64,000 nucleotides of DNA from JALZOC01 sp031361295. GTDB taxonomy: Bacteria > Acidobacteriota > Vicinamibacteria > Vicinamibacterales > 2-12-FULL-66-21. Positions 9,339-18,340 of this stretch are shown in pieces (position 1 is the first letter of the stretch; every line of letters begins with the position of its first letter). The notes under the pieces are model-generated. The model was not told the origin of the DNA, ran no database searches, and saw only the letters and a program-made list of their open reading frames with translations. Position numbers and translations under genes: made by a program. The stretch lies in NCBI GenBank assembly GCA_031361295.1, contig JANMCN010000300.1, forward strand, positions 21,388-85,387, in the 5' to 3' direction.

Positions 9339-9600
9339 CGCATCGCTGACCGCCCCGCAGGCGGCCTCTTCTTCTCCGCTCCAGCCCGGCCTCCTTGCGC
9401 CTCGGCGCTGCTGAGTGCGCGCACAAGGCTCTGCCGGCGAAGCTCACGAGCTGCTCCGGTCGAACGGCGTGCCGACGCGTCCTTCGAGGCCAACCGGCAC
9501 GGACCGGTGACGATTTTCGAAGCGGCCGCCTCGTCCGGCGTCGCACCGTGCCACATCGACGTGGGTCGTTGGACGCTTGGTGCGTTGACGTGTGGCACGT

Positions 9601-10497
9601 TTATCCGCGAAGCCCCGCCCTTTCGAACACCACCGTGGCCACGGCGGAGTAGTCGTCCTCGCCGTGGCCGGAGGCGACGAGCGTGTCCACGAGTTCGTGC
9701 ACCGCGTCCGAGACCGTCCCCGCGACGCTGTATTCGGCACGCGTCGCGCTCGCGATGCGCAGGTCCTTCGCGTAGAGGGCGGCCCGAAAGCCTGGTTTGT
9801 AGTTCTCGTGCAGGATGCGCTCGCCGTGGACTTCCAGCACCCGACTCGCCGCAAATCCCCCCAGCAGCGCGTCCCGTACGAGCGCGGGGTCCACCCCGGC
9901 TCTGCGCGCGAGCGCGAACGCTTCGCTCACGGCGGCGAGCGCCCCGCCGATGACCATCTGGTTGCAGACCTTGCACAGCTGCCCTGCGCCGGAGTCGCCG
10001 ATCCGGACGATTCGATCGCGGTTGCCCATCGCCTCGAGTATCGGCCTGACCATTGCGAATGCGCCGGCGTCGCCGCCCACCATGATTGAGAGCGTTCCAT
10101 TGGTCGCGCCGATGTCGCCCCCGCTCACCGGTGCATCGAGCATCGTGGCATCCAGCGCCGTCGCCCGTTCGGCCAGCCGCCGCGCGGCGGCCGGCGCGAT
10201 GCTGCTCATGTCGATCAGGATCGTTCCGGGCTGTATGGTGGTGAAGACCCCATGGTCTCCCTCGAGCACGAGCTCCACGTCTGGTGCGTCAGGGACCATC
10301 GTGATGATGCGCCTGGCCCGCCGGGCCACATCCGCGGGGGACGTGGCGGGTGCAGCGCCGGCCTTCACGAGTTCGTCCACGGGCCCCTGGCTGCGGCTGT
10401 GAACGACGAGCGGAAAGCCGTGCTTCAGAAGGTTGTGCGCCATGGGCCGGCCCATGAGGCCGAGGCCGATGAAGCCGATGGTGTCGCGTGTCTGCAT
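9601..10497 (-). CDS. 3-hydroxyisobutyrate dehydrogenase-type beta-hydroxyacid dehydrogenase
   Basis: This is an NAD(P)-dependent oxidoreductase of small beta-hydroxyacids (3-hydroxyisobutyrate or tartronate semialdehyde class). The 298 residues begin with a Rossmann motif IGFIGLGLMGRPMAHNLL, carry the family signature APVSGGDIGATNGTLSIMVGG (about 120-140), and the catalytic lysine context GQLCKVCNQMVIGG where K is expected at about 169. ATG 10497 directly precedes MQTRDTIGFIG, the normal N-terminus. The substrate cannot be settled from sequence. Downstream, an imperfect inverted repeat (about 9547-9599) may end transcription. Confidence 0.9.
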   Translation of the reverse strand: MQTRDTIGFIGLGLMGRPMAHNLLKHGFPLVVHSRSQGPVDELVKAGAAPATSPADVARRARRIITMVPDAPDVELVLEGDHGVFTTIQPGTILIDMSSIAPAAARRLAERATALDATMLDAPVSGGDIGATNGTLSIMVGGDAGAFAMVRPILEAMGNRDRIVRIGDSGAGQLCKVCNQMVIGGALAAVSEAFALARRAGVDPALVRDALLGGFAASRVLEVHGERILHENYKPGFRAALYAKDLRIASATRAEYSVAGTVSDAVHELVDTLVASGHGEDDYSAVATVVFERAGLRG

Positions 10498-10559
10498 ATC
10501 CGGATCATCGCACGCAGAGACCCTCTCGCGACATCGGCGCCACACGCGGCGGCGCCCGA

Positions 10560-13500
10560 TCACCACGCGACGGGCGTGTTCGGTGGTCCTGCGCCGACGT
10601 GGGTGCGACGAAGCGCCCGGAAGACCCACCAGCCCACGAGCATCGCGAGCACGGCGCCGACCAGCGAACCGGCCAGGGCGCCCGGGTACACGCGTCCGGC
10701 ACCGGTGGCGGCCGCCGCAACCGCCGCCATCGTGGCGAGCGCCACAGGAACCATGGCCAGGTCGTGCCGCAGCAGCGTCGCGTACGCGAGGACCATTCCG
10801 GCCGCAGTCACGAGCGCCCCTACCGCCCATCCGGTAGCACCGAGACCCGCCGGTGCTCCGCCGGCCAGTCCGCCGAGCAGAGCCAGGGCAACAAGGCCCA
10901 CCGCCCTTCTTTGCGTCCACGAATTTGTCAGTCGTTCGACGACCAGCACACCCGGTAACACGACGGCGATCGCCATCAGGAGTGCGGGGATGGGACTGAC
11001 GGCCGCCTGCACCGCCGGCATCACGGCGCCCGCGCCGGCCACGTCGGGCAGGCGCGCCCAGGCAGGCGTCCGAAGCGACGCGTCCAGTGCCGCCACGGCC
11101 GACCCGAACAGGCCCGCCGCCACGCCCAGCCGCAGCGCCTCGCGGTCGTCCAGGCGGCCCGAACGATCCAATCGATGCGGAACGGACCCGAGCCCCAGGC
11201 CGACGAGCCCGGCCTGCAACACGAGTCCGACGAGACCGAGCGCCACCGCGACGACCACCTGGACGCGGAGCGGCGCCGCGGTCGTGAAGCTGGCGAGCGC
11301 GACCGGCCACGCATTGGCCGCGTGCGCGATCGACGCGGCCAGCATGATCGCCCCCCCCGCCGCGAATAGAGCCGGCGCATAGCGCCCCCGGCTCCAGGCC
11401 ACGATGCCGACCACGGCGGAGCCGACGAGCAAGGCCGCGAACGTCAGCGTTTCCACGAGCCGGAGCATGCGGTTCCGTGTCGCAGATGCGCGCTGCCGGC
11501 GCTGCCATTCGTCCGGAACGTAAATGTACCGGGTGATCGCGACAACGTCGGCGCCCGCAAGTTCCACCGCGATGCGGGGCTCGCCGCTCCCGAGAGGAGC
11601 GATCGTCCCGTCGCGGAACGTGAACGTCCAGTCCGTGCGCGCCGGAAGCCTGACGGGAGTCGCCGAAATCTCTTCTGCCTGGCCGTGGACACCATCGAGG
11701 CCGAACGTTCGCCGGACGGCGTCCACGGCGAGACGCCGCGCACCGGATTCGTCGAGCGATGCGCCCGCGCGCCCTTCCGGCAACGTGTGCCGCACGCCGT
11801 CCGCATCGCCCGACGCGGTGATCAGCACTTGCCATTCCTCGGCGCGCTCCGCGAGGTCCCCCTCGAACGACGCGAGCCGCACGCGCCAACGCGGCCTGGG
11901 AAGGTAGGTCCCGAGCAGTGCATGCCACCGCTCTTCGCCCGCGGTTTCGAGGACAATCTCGTGGCCGCTCGCGTCGCCATCGTCCGGCACCGGCAGAACG
12001 CGCCAGTCCGGACCGGAAAGGCGGGCACCCGTCGCCGTGTTCAGGCGCGAGTCGATCGCGCGCCGGGCGAGGCTCGAGGCCTCAGTGCGGGTCACGCCCA
12101 GCCTCCCGAACGGATTGGCCCTGGCGTCGCGGATGATGCCCGTCGCGCAGACGATCAAGCCCGCGGCCCCGAGGATCAGCCACGCGTACCGCATGCGCGG
12201 GTTCAGCTCCGCACGCGCCGACACGGCGGGGGCTTGCGTCAGCTCCTGGACTGGCGGCGGGCTCCACGCCGCGTTGCGATCGGTGTCGGACAACGCGGTC
12301 CAGCCCCCCTCGCGGATGCGGCGATACAGCACAATCCACAACGGCGTGAGCGTCAGCGCGACGATCATCACGCGGTCGAACCAGATGCCCGTGCCACTCG
12401 CCAGGAAGACCGGTAGGGCGAACCACACCACATCGAACGTGAAGTGCAGGACGATCGCCGGCAGCAGCCCGAAATACACGTACAGCAGGCCGAATCCGAT
12501 AGAGGGAACGATCAACTCGATCGGTCTGGCGAAAGCGGGCTGGTTCGGGTACGGCGCGTGCCCGGACCCGAACACGATCGCCTCGACGACGAACCCGGCG
12601 ATGAGACAAGCCCGGCGATGTCCCAAACGGTCGCCGATGAGCGCGGCCCCTGCCAGCGGGACCGCACGGAACAGCGCTTCCTCCCAGAAGCCTGCCTGGA
12701 ACGAATTGGCGATGGCGGAGAGCCACGGTGCATATGTGGCGAGGACGTCGGGGTGCACCAGCGCGTCAGCCGGCGACCACCAGCCGAACAGCTTCGTCAT
12801 GACGAGGTAGAGCGCGACGTCGTACGCGAAGAAGAGGCTGACGAGCAGGTACCCACCGACCGTTCGGCCGAGGATTGCCGTGGATGCACCAGGGCCTCCG
12901 GGAGACCACGACCGCCAGAGTTGCGGATGGCGTCCGAACGCCCGACGGGTGAGCGTCTCGGCGGTCATGAACGACAGTGCGAAGAACGTGGAAAAGCCGA
13001 CAAACCCCGCGCCCATCAGCGTCAGCTTCGCCGCAACGAAGGTGGTTCGTGGAAGCGCCGTGTCGTATGTCATCCAGAGGAGAGGGAACTCGTTCAGGGA
13101 CGCGAGGGTCTGGAGCAGTCCGACCGTCACGCCCCAGAACGCCGCCTGCCGCCAGAGGACGTAGCGGCGGCGCATCATGAAGAAGAGCCCGACGCCGATC
13201 CCGCCGACGACGTAGAGGAGCGCCATCGCGACCACCGATCCCACGCCGATTGCCTCGTTCGCCGATCGCATGCCTGCGTAGCGCCGCGTGAACGATTCCG
13301 GGATGCGGATGAAGTGGGTGAGCTCCGTGAGGCGGTCGCCCGAGACCGCGAGGCGCAGGCGGTAGCGGCCCTCGTTCAGCGTCTCCGAGGAGCGTTCGTA
13401 GGTGAACGTATGATCCACCCGGCCGCCCGGACGGCGTTCCTGCCCCTGCTCGACCAGGCTGAACCGCCGGAGGTCAACATTCCAGCGCGTCCTGGCCCCC

Positions 13501-13952
13501 TCTTCGGCGATCGCGCGAGCCGTCGCGCCGTCCAGCGCCGGCCCGGGGGTCTCTTCGCGCAGCCGCTCGACGAACCCGTACGGTGTCCCGTCAGGCGTGA
13601 ACCGGATCGTCGTCTCGTTCGTCTCGCCTTCCTTGAAGTGCCGGACCCTCCACGTGTACGCCGCATAGAGTTGCTCCCGCAGCATGCGGGTGAGCGCCTC
13701 CTTCCCGCCCCCTTCGAGCTCCACGAACGTCTGCGCCTCGTCGTCTCCGCTGAACGACGCAGCCTGCCGGTAGTCCGCAGGCCCGAGCGACTCGCGCGCC
13801 ATGACTCGTCGCGCCTGGGCGAGCGCCGCGTCCCGATCCATGCTGATGTTCAGCGCGACAATCGGGAATGCCCGGGGGAAGTAGCGGACGCCGACGAAGG
13901 CAGCTCCGAGGGAGAGGGCGGCGAGCAGGATCCAGAATGCGGGTTTTTTCAC
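10560..13952 (-). CDS. Very large CPBP intramembrane metalloprotease with duplicated extracytoplasmic domains
   Basis: This 1,130-residue membrane protein contains a CPBP (CAAX protease/bacteriocin-processing) core: EEALFRAV near residues 424-431, GSGHAPY near 461-467 and HFTFDVVW near 503-510 supply the conserved EExxxR, H and HxxxD residues. Most family members have about 200-350 residues. Here the core is preceded by a TM anchor and a soluble region (about 35-235) and followed by a related soluble region (about 617-835) and a further block of TM helices. Both soluble regions pair a DRDAALAQARR- or TEASSLARR-like helix with a TFTY- or TFTF-type sheet and end in a HFIRIPESF- or RYIYVPDEW-like motif, which suggests an internal duplication resembling PepSY. 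GTG 13952 is set by AAGGAG five bases upstream. Confidence 0.82.
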   Translation of the reverse strand: MKKPAFWILLAALSLGAAFVGVRYFPRAFPIVALNISMDRDAALAQARRVMARESLGPADYRQAASFSGDDEAQTFVELEGGGKEALTRMLREQLYAAYTWRVRHFKEGETNETTIRFTPDGTPYGFVERLREETPGPALDGATARAIAEEGARTRWNVDLRRFSLVEQGQERRPGGRVDHTFTYERSSETLNEGRYRLRLAVSGDRLTELTHFIRIPESFTRRYAGMRSANEAIGVGSVVAMALLYVVGGIGVGLFFMMRRRYVLWRQAAFWGVTVGLLQTLASLNEFPLLWMTYDTALPRTTFVAAKLTLMGAGFVGFSTFFALSFMTAETLTRRAFGRHPQLWRSWSPGGPGASTAILGRTVGGYLLVSLFFAYDVALYLVMTKLFGWWSPADALVHPDVLATYAPWLSAIANSFQAGFWEEALFRAVPLAGAALIGDRLGHRRACLIAGFVVEAIVFGSGHAPYPNQPAFARPIELIVPSIGFGLLYVYFGLLPAIVLHFTFDVVWFALPVFLASGTGIWFDRVMIVALTLTPLWIVLYRRIREGGWTALSDTDRNAAWSPPPVQELTQAPAVSARAELNPRMRYAWLILGAAGLIVCATGIIRDARANPFGRLGVTRTEASSLARRAIDSRLNTATGARLSGPDWRVLPVPDDGDASGHEIVLETAGEERWHALLGTYLPRPRWRVRLASFEGDLAERAEEWQVLITASGDADGVRHTLPEGRAGASLDESGARRLAVDAVRRTFGLDGVHGQAEEISATPVRLPARTDWTFTFRDGTIAPLGSGEPRIAVELAGADVVAITRYIYVPDEWQRRQRASATRNRMLRLVETLTFAALLVGSAVVGIVAWSRGRYAPALFAAGGAIMLAASIAHAANAWPVALASFTTAAPLRVQVVVAVALGLVGLVLQAGLVGLGLGSVPHRLDRSGRLDDREALRLGVAAGLFGSAVAALDASLRTPAWARLPDVAGAGAVMPAVQAAVSPIPALLMAIAVVLPGVLVVERLTNSWTQRRAVGLVALALLGGLAGGAPAGLGATGWAVGALVTAAGMVLAYATLLRHDLAMVPVALATMAAVAAAATGAGRVYPGALAGSLVGAVLAMLVGWWVFRALRRTHVGAGPPNTPVAW

Positions 13953-14026
13953 GACGACTCCTTGCCGGTGCGCACGCCGGATTCTATGCCCTGGATCCCG
14001 CCTGGAACAGCAGGGCTCTGGACGAT

Positions 14027-14126
14027 TTTGTAATGGCTCGCCAGGTTTGTAACCCGATCCGACGACGAACGGGGCGGAGGGACCGGCAACGCTCAGAATT
14101 GTTAACGTTTTGCGAACTCGTAATCC
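14027..14126 (+). promoter_or_regulatory. A+T-rich upstream region of mreB with candidate promoter
   Basis: The 238 bases before mreB are markedly richer in A+T than their surroundings. TTGTTA (14099-14104) and TAATCC (14121-14126) are spaced by 16 bases and could be -35/-10. Two direct copies of TTTGTAA (14027-14033 and 14046-14052) lie upstream and might be regulator sites. Confidence 0.35.
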
Positions 14127-14190
14127 ACCGCGATCGGAACGGATCGTGTAGCGGACGGCACTGCACCTTTCCAAGGATCAGAGCAGCCCA

Positions 14191-15207
14191 ATGAGCCTCA
14201 TGTCCGCGTTCGCCACCGACGTGGCGATCGATCTCGGCACCGCCAATACGTGCGTGTTCGCACGCGGCCGCGGCATCGTCCTCAACGAACCGTCAATCGT
14301 GGCATTCAATACTGCGACCGGCGCGATCGAAGCGGTCGGCATCGAAGCCCACGAGATGCTGGGCCGGACCCCTCCGAACATCAAGCCGGTGAGACCCATG
14401 CGCGACGGCGTCATCGCCGACTTCGACGCGGCGGAGAAGATGCTGATGTACTTCGTGCGCAAGGCGCACGGCAGGCGCGCGTTCGTGCGGCCCCGGCTCG
14501 TCATCGGCGTGCCGCCGGAGATCACGCCCGTCGAACGGCGCGCCGTCAAGGACAGCGGCTTTCGCGTGAAGGCCAGCGAAGTGCACCTGGTGGACGAGTC
14601 CATGGCGGCGGCCATCGGGTCGGGGCTGCCCGTCACCGAGCCGGCCGGCAACATGATCATCGACATCGGTGGCGGCACCACCGACATCGCGGTCATCTCG
14701 CTCGCGGGTACGGTCTATGGAAAGTCCCTGCGGGTTGCCGGCGACGCGATGGACGAAGCCATCCTTCAGTACATGCGCAAGGCGTGCAACCTTCATATCG
14801 GCGAACGGACCGCGCAGCAGATCAAGTACGAAGTCGGGTCCGCGAGTCCCCTGGACAAGCCGCTGTCGATGGAGGTCAAGGGGCGCCATGCCATCGAAGG
14901 CGTGCCGAGAACCGTGACCATCACGGACACCGAGATTCGCGAGGCGCTGGCCGAACCGCTGCGCCAGATCTGCCAGGCGGTGCGTGACTCGCTCGAAAAA
15001 ATTCCGCCTGAGCTGTGCGCCGACATCTATGACCGCGGTGTGGTCCTCACGGGCGGCGGGGCGCTGCTCCGCAATCTCGACGCCCGGCTGCGTCACGAGA
15101 CCGGGCTGCCCGTCCTCGTCGCGGAGAATCCGCTCACCTCGGTTGTGCTCGGCGCCGGGATGATTCTCTCGGACCTCCCGCTGCTGCGCAAGGTGTCCTG
15201 GGGATAA
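14191..15207 (+). CDS. mreB: MreB, actin-like cell-shape protein
   Basis: MreB forms membrane-associated filaments that organise elongation-phase wall synthesis. The 338-residue length is normal. Actin-fold nucleotide motifs are visible: phosphate 1 DLGTANT (14-20), phosphate 2 DIGGGTTDIAV (158-168), and the adenosine motif LTGGGALLRNL (about 286-296). MreB-specific VRPMRDGVIADF and GRRAFVRPRLVIGVP are present. ATG 14200 is an alternative start. It stands alone: no mreC, mreD, pbp2 or rodA follows, and a strong terminator lies 21 bases after the stop, so this may be a second, orphan MreB paralogue. Confidence 0.95.
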   Translation: MSLMSAFATDVAIDLGTANTCVFARGRGIVLNEPSIVAFNTATGAIEAVGIEAHEMLGRTPPNIKPVRPMRDGVIADFDAAEKMLMYFVRKAHGRRAFVRPRLVIGVPPEITPVERRAVKDSGFRVKASEVHLVDESMAAAIGSGLPVTEPAGNMIIDIGGGTTDIAVISLAGTVYGKSLRVAGDAMDEAILQYMRKACNLHIGERTAQQIKYEVGSASPLDKPLSMEVKGRHAIEGVPRTVTITDTEIREALAEPLRQICQAVRDSLEKIPPELCADIYDRGVVLTGGGALLRNLDARLRHETGLPVLVAENPLTSVVLGAGMILSDLPLLRKVSWG

Positions 15208-15227
15208 CGAGCTCTGACAAGCGTTGG

Positions 15228-15257
15228 GAGGCGAGGTGCCCGGCCTCGCCTCTTTTT
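15228..15257 (+). terminator. Rho-independent terminator of mreB
   Basis: A nine-base perfect stem (GAGGCGAGG and CCTCGCCTC, loop TGCCCGG) is followed by TTTTTCT. It is the clearest intrinsic terminator in the window. Confidence 0.85.
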
Positions 15258-15446
15258 CTGCGGGCCATCGCTGCTTCCTGTCACCCCTACCGCAACTCCT
15301 TTCTGTCACACAGACGAGCTCCAGCACGCCGCCGCCGGTAGTCGTGAAGAAACCTGCGCGCGGCTGAGCGTTTCCTCACGACTCCTGGCACGGAAGTTCC
15401 TACGCAGAATGGTGAAACGTGCACATCACCAAAAAGGGGAACTCCG

Positions 15447-15890
15447 ATGGAACATTCGAACACCACAAACTCCGACGCTGGCACCGGGAGCGGCATCATG
15501 GACCGCGTGCGTGAGCGCGCGACAGCCCAGCTGTCCGCGCAGAAGGACCGCGCGACCGATGGGCTCGGCAGCGTGGCGCAGGCCGTACGGCAGAGTACCC
15601 AGCAGCTCCGCGACAACAAGCAGGATGCGATTGCCTCGTACGTCGAGAAGGCCGCCGATCAGATCGATCGGTTCTCGACCGCGCTGCGCAACCGCGACGT
15701 CGGCGAACTGGTCAGCGACGTGCAGCGCTTCGCGCGCAGACAGCCCGCGCTCTTCGTCGGTTCCGCCTTCGTCGTCGGCCTCATCGGCGCACGCTTCCTG
15801 AAAAGCTCCTCCGACAACGCCCGCCGCCGAACGCTCGAGCCATACGGGACGTCCTCGCGCGGGATGGATTACGCAGGCAGGGGAATCTGA
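15447..15890 (+). CDS. DUF883-like membrane-anchored protein, first of a three-gene cluster
   Basis: The product is 147 residues. The first 95 are helical, polar and rich in Q, D and R (AQLSAQKDRATD, STQQLRDNKQDA), with heptad-like spacing. One hydrophobic helix follows at about 101-119 (FVGSAFVVGLIGARF) and then a short basic tail. The layout resembles YqjD/ElaB proteins (DUF883), which anchor ribosomes or act at the membrane in stationary phase. That is a resemblance only. An AGGGGA-like SD precedes ATG 15447. The stop overlaps the next start as TGATG. Confidence 0.72.
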   Translation: MEHSNTTNSDAGTGSGIMDRVRERATAQLSAQKDRATDGLGSVAQAVRQSTQQLRDNKQDAIASYVEKAADQIDRFSTALRNRDVGELVSDVQRFARRQPALFVGSAFVVGLIGARFLKSSSDNARRRTLEPYGTSSRGMDYAGRGI

Positions 15891-16288
15891 TGGCGGCCGC
15901 GGGACGGGACGACCGCTCTCTCGGAGAGCTCTTCTCGGAACTGTCGCGGGAGACGGGAACACTCATCCGCAAGGAATTCGAGCTTGCGACGACGGAAATG
16001 ACCGCGAAGGCGAAGGTGGCCGGCGGTCATGTCGGGATGGTGGCCGCAGGGGGCGCGCTCGCGCATGCGGGGCTGCTCGTGACGCTCGCGGCGCTCGTCA
16101 TCGGACTGGCCCAGCTGGGCATCACGCCATGGCTCGCGGCCGTCATTGTCGGCGTGCTCACGATCGGCGTCGGCTACCTGCTCGTCAACAGAGGGCTTGC
16201 CTCGTTGCGGCAGACCAGCGTCGCCCCCACCCAGGCGATTCAGGCGATGAAGGAGAACTCCACATGGACGACAAGACAAAAGGCATAG
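15890..16288 (+). CDS. Phage-holin-superfamily/YqjE-like membrane protein
   Basis: This 132-residue protein has an amphipathic N-terminal helix (SLGELFSELSRETGTLIRKE) and two TM helices (about 55-75 and 82-105), the pattern of the YqjE/holin-X superfamily. These chromosomal proteins are usually stress-linked and not phage lysis genes. It is translationally coupled to the gene before (TGATG) and overlaps the gene after by 25 bases, so the three form one unit comparable to yqjDE clusters of Proteobacteria. Confidence 0.78.
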   Translation: MAAAGRDDRSLGELFSELSRETGTLIRKEFELATTEMTAKAKVAGGHVGMVAAGGALAHAGLLVTLAALVIGLAQLGITPWLAAVIVGVLTIGVGYLLVNRGLASLRQTSVAPTQAIQAMKENSTWTTRQKA

Positions 16289-17472
16289 GGGTCGAGCGCA
16301 CCTCAGGGCGCTCGGACGAATACATCAGCGGGCGCGAAGCGCTCGACACCGACGGCCGGATCGGCGAGCGCGGCACGTCGCGCATTCCGAGCCGCACGAA
16401 CCCGACCACGGGCGGAGGCGGCGCAGCCGCTCCTTTCGACACGACGCGCCACCTGTCCACCCCCTCCTCGACGGATGCGCCGGCCGAGGAGCGGACGCGC
16501 GAGATTCGCGCCCAAATCGAGCAGACGCGGGGCGAGTTGTCGGAAACGGTGAACGCCATCCAGGAGCGGCTGCGCCCCGGCAACATCGCGTCGAGCGCGG
16601 CGGAGAGCGTGAAGACCACTGTCAGGAACGTGGCGAGCGAAAAGGTCCAGTTCGTTGCCGACACGGCCCGGGACATGGCGGATTCGGAACCCGTGCAGTA
16701 TGTGCGGGCGAACCTCATGCCGACCGCGATGATCGGCATCGGGCTCGCGGGTCTCACGTGGCTTGCGTTCGGCAGCCGCGAAACGCAATCGGGCAGCCGC
16801 GATCGATATCGCGCAAGTGGCAGGACATCCCGCGATTGGCGCCGGCTCACTCCCTATAACGAAGGCGATCGATACTACCGTGGCAGAACCGGGGACGCGG
16901 GTCAGCGCGGCGAGGCCGCCCGGTCCGGCTTCGGAGAGGCCGGGTTCGGAGAAGCCGGCTATCCGGGGCAGGGCGGATACGAAGCGGCGGCGGCTTACAA
17001 CCCCGATCTCTCCACGGACCGCTACCCGGGCACCCGCGGGAGCTCTGCCAGGGCCGACCACAGCGCCAGCCGCCGGGAGGACGGCGATGGCAGCTCGTCG
17101 TGGACAGACATGGCCGATGGCGTGAGCCGGACGGCGGAGGACTTCGGCCGGCGCGCCCAGCAGACGACGCGCGTCGCGCAGCGCAAGCTCCAGCGGACAT
17201 GGCAGCAGAGCCCGCTCATGATTGGTGCCGCGTCCGCCGTCCTCGGGTTGATCGTCGGGATGGCGGTGCCCGAAACCGACATCGAAAACGAGTACATGGG
17301 TGAAGCACGGGACCGCGCCCTCGAAGGGGTGCAGCAGACCGTCCGCGAGACGGTCGGCAAGGTTCAGGAGGTCGCGAGTCAGGCCGTCGAGGCCGTCAGT
17401 GGCGATCAGAAACCGGGCGGCCAGCAGTCCGGTCAGGCCGGGCAACCCCCGAAGACACCTGGCGCCGCGTAA
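16264..17472 (+). CDS. DUF3618-domain membrane protein
   Basis: The product has 402 residues. EERTREIRAQIEQTRGELSE near residues 75-94 is the DUF3618 signature, which often follows yqjDE-type genes. Two hydrophobic segments lie at about 153-170 (AMIGIGLAGLTWLAFG) and 317-336 (MIGAASAVLGLIVGMAVP). The region between them is a long disordered stretch rich in G, R, Y and S with FGEAGFGEAGY-type short repeats. The C-terminus is a coiled-coil-like helix ending in a Gln/Gly-rich tail. ATG 16264 has GGAGA upstream and lies inside the preceding gene. A strong terminator closes the unit. Confidence 0.8.
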   Translation: MDDKTKGIGVERTSGRSDEYISGREALDTDGRIGERGTSRIPSRTNPTTGGGGAAAPFDTTRHLSTPSSTDAPAEERTREIRAQIEQTRGELSETVNAIQERLRPGNIASSAAESVKTTVRNVASEKVQFVADTARDMADSEPVQYVRANLMPTAMIGIGLAGLTWLAFGSRETQSGSRDRYRASGRTSRDWRRLTPYNEGDRYYRGRTGDAGQRGEAARSGFGEAGFGEAGYPGQGGYEAAAAYNPDLSTDRYPGTRGSSARADHSASRREDGDGSSSWTDMADGVSRTAEDFGRRAQQTTRVAQRKLQRTWQQSPLMIGAASAVLGLIVGMAVPETDIENEYMGEARDRALEGVQQTVRETVGKVQEVASQAVEAVSGDQKPGGQQSGQAGQPPKTPGAA

Positions 17473-17481
17473 AAGCTTCAA

Positions 17482-17513
17482 CAGGGCCCGGCCCACTGCC
17501 GGGCCCTGCGTTT
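17482..17513 (+). terminator. Terminator of the DUF883/holin/DUF3618 unit
   Basis: An 11-base perfect stem (CAGGGCCCGGC and its complement, loop CCACT) is followed by CGTTTACC. The T-run is short but the stem is very stable. Confidence 0.75.
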
Positions 17514-17528
17514 ACCCAGGGACGCTTT

Positions 17529-18146
17529 TCAACCCATCACGTGCGAGAGCCAGCGACCCACATCCACCCTGAAGTCCGTTCCCTTCGAGAGTTCCAGTTC
17601 ACGCTCCATCGTCGGGAGGTCGAGGGCCTGTTCAGAGAGGACGCGGCGGACCGAGTCCTCCGTCTGCGTGACCTCGAACAGGTTTACAAAGAAGTCCACG
17701 AGAAACGGGCGATCGTCGATTGACGTCCTGACGCGCGTCGGGGCGCCGCCGGACATCTCGATCCCGAAATCGACGCCGCCGGACTCGGACAGGAGCCCCA
17801 GGAACAACCGGTCGGACTCGTCACCCGCGTTTCGGCCGCCGGACGCGAGGACGCGCGTTTCCTGACCGTCGGAATCGCAGTACACCTTGGCGCGTGAGGG
17901 GAGGGTGATGACCCACGTCTCCCACGCGGCACCGTCCCATTCGAGCGTCAGGAGCGTACGAGATCGCAGCGTCACGGCGGGGAACTCGACGGCGTCCTCT
18001 GCCAGCGCGCGTCGAATGACCTCGTCGAGCGAGACGGGATCCCGCGGGACCCGGAGGGGATAGAGGTCTGCGCGGGTCCTGAACTGTTTGACGCGTTCCT
18101 CGAGCGCTGCGAGAACTCGGAATCGCAGGTGGCGCGGGGGCCGCAT
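17529..18146 (-). CDS. Hypothetical protein, 205 aa
   Basis: I do not recognise the family. The protein looks soluble: no signal peptide or TM segment, a basic N-terminus (RPPRHLRFRVLAALEERVKQF), a central beta-rich part (TLLTLEWDGAAWETWVITLP) and an acidic helical C-terminus. Codon use is like that of neighbours, and the frame has clear GC3 bias, so I believe it is a gene. No SD precedes ATG 18146. TAGACT lies six bases upstream, supporting this start as leaderless. It converges with the terminator of the previous unit. Confidence 0.65.
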   Translation of the reverse strand: MRPPRHLRFRVLAALEERVKQFRTRADLYPLRVPRDPVSLDEVIRRALAEDAVEFPAVTLRSRTLLTLEWDGAAWETWVITLPSRAKVYCDSDGQETRVLASGGRNAGDESDRLFLGLLSESGGVDFGIEMSGGAPTRVRTSIDDRPFLVDFFVNLFEVTQTEDSVRRVLSEQALDLPTMERELELSKGTDFRVDVGRWLSHVMG

Positions 18147-18152
18147 GTCCAG

Positions 18153-18158
18153 AGTCTA
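18153..18158 (-). promoter_or_regulatory. -10 element TAGACT, leaderless start at 18146
   Basis: On the minus strand TAGACT ends six bases before the ATG, with no Shine-Dalgarno sequence between. Confidence 0.55.
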
Positions 18159-18290
18159 CCCCCGCGCGTGCGCCTGATGCACACGCGAGCCCACGGACCC
18201 ATCCTGTAACACGCGCTCCGGATCTGTCATCGCCGGGCGCTTTTTCAGGGCGATCTCCCGGTAAAGCCTTGCAGTCCGGCAATGGCCGGG

Positions 18291-18306
18291 CGGCACACCC
18301 GTTGCA
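18291..18306 (+). promoter_or_regulatory. Sigma-54-type (-24/-12) promoter
   Basis: CGGCAC-ACCCG-TTGCA matches the RpoN consensus TGGCAC-N5-TTGCW at all but the first base. The invariant GG (18292-18293) and GC (18304-18305) are exactly ten bases apart. The predicted start is near 18317, followed by an SD and a 40-codon ORF at 18341. An enhancer-binding site was not identified. Confidence 0.6.
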
Positions 18307-18340
18307 CTCTTCTGGGACGTTCCCCCAGGAGACTGATTAG

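Noticed and set aside
15390..15406. Second sigma-54-like site, TGGCACGGAAGTTCCT, before the three-gene cluster
   Set aside because: The -24 half is perfect but the essential -12 GC is CC.
18205..18246. GCGCTCCGG...CCGGGCGC stem followed by TTTTT on the plus strand
   Set aside because: No plus-strand gene ends here and the stem has a bulge. It could be an sRNA end, but nothing else supports this.
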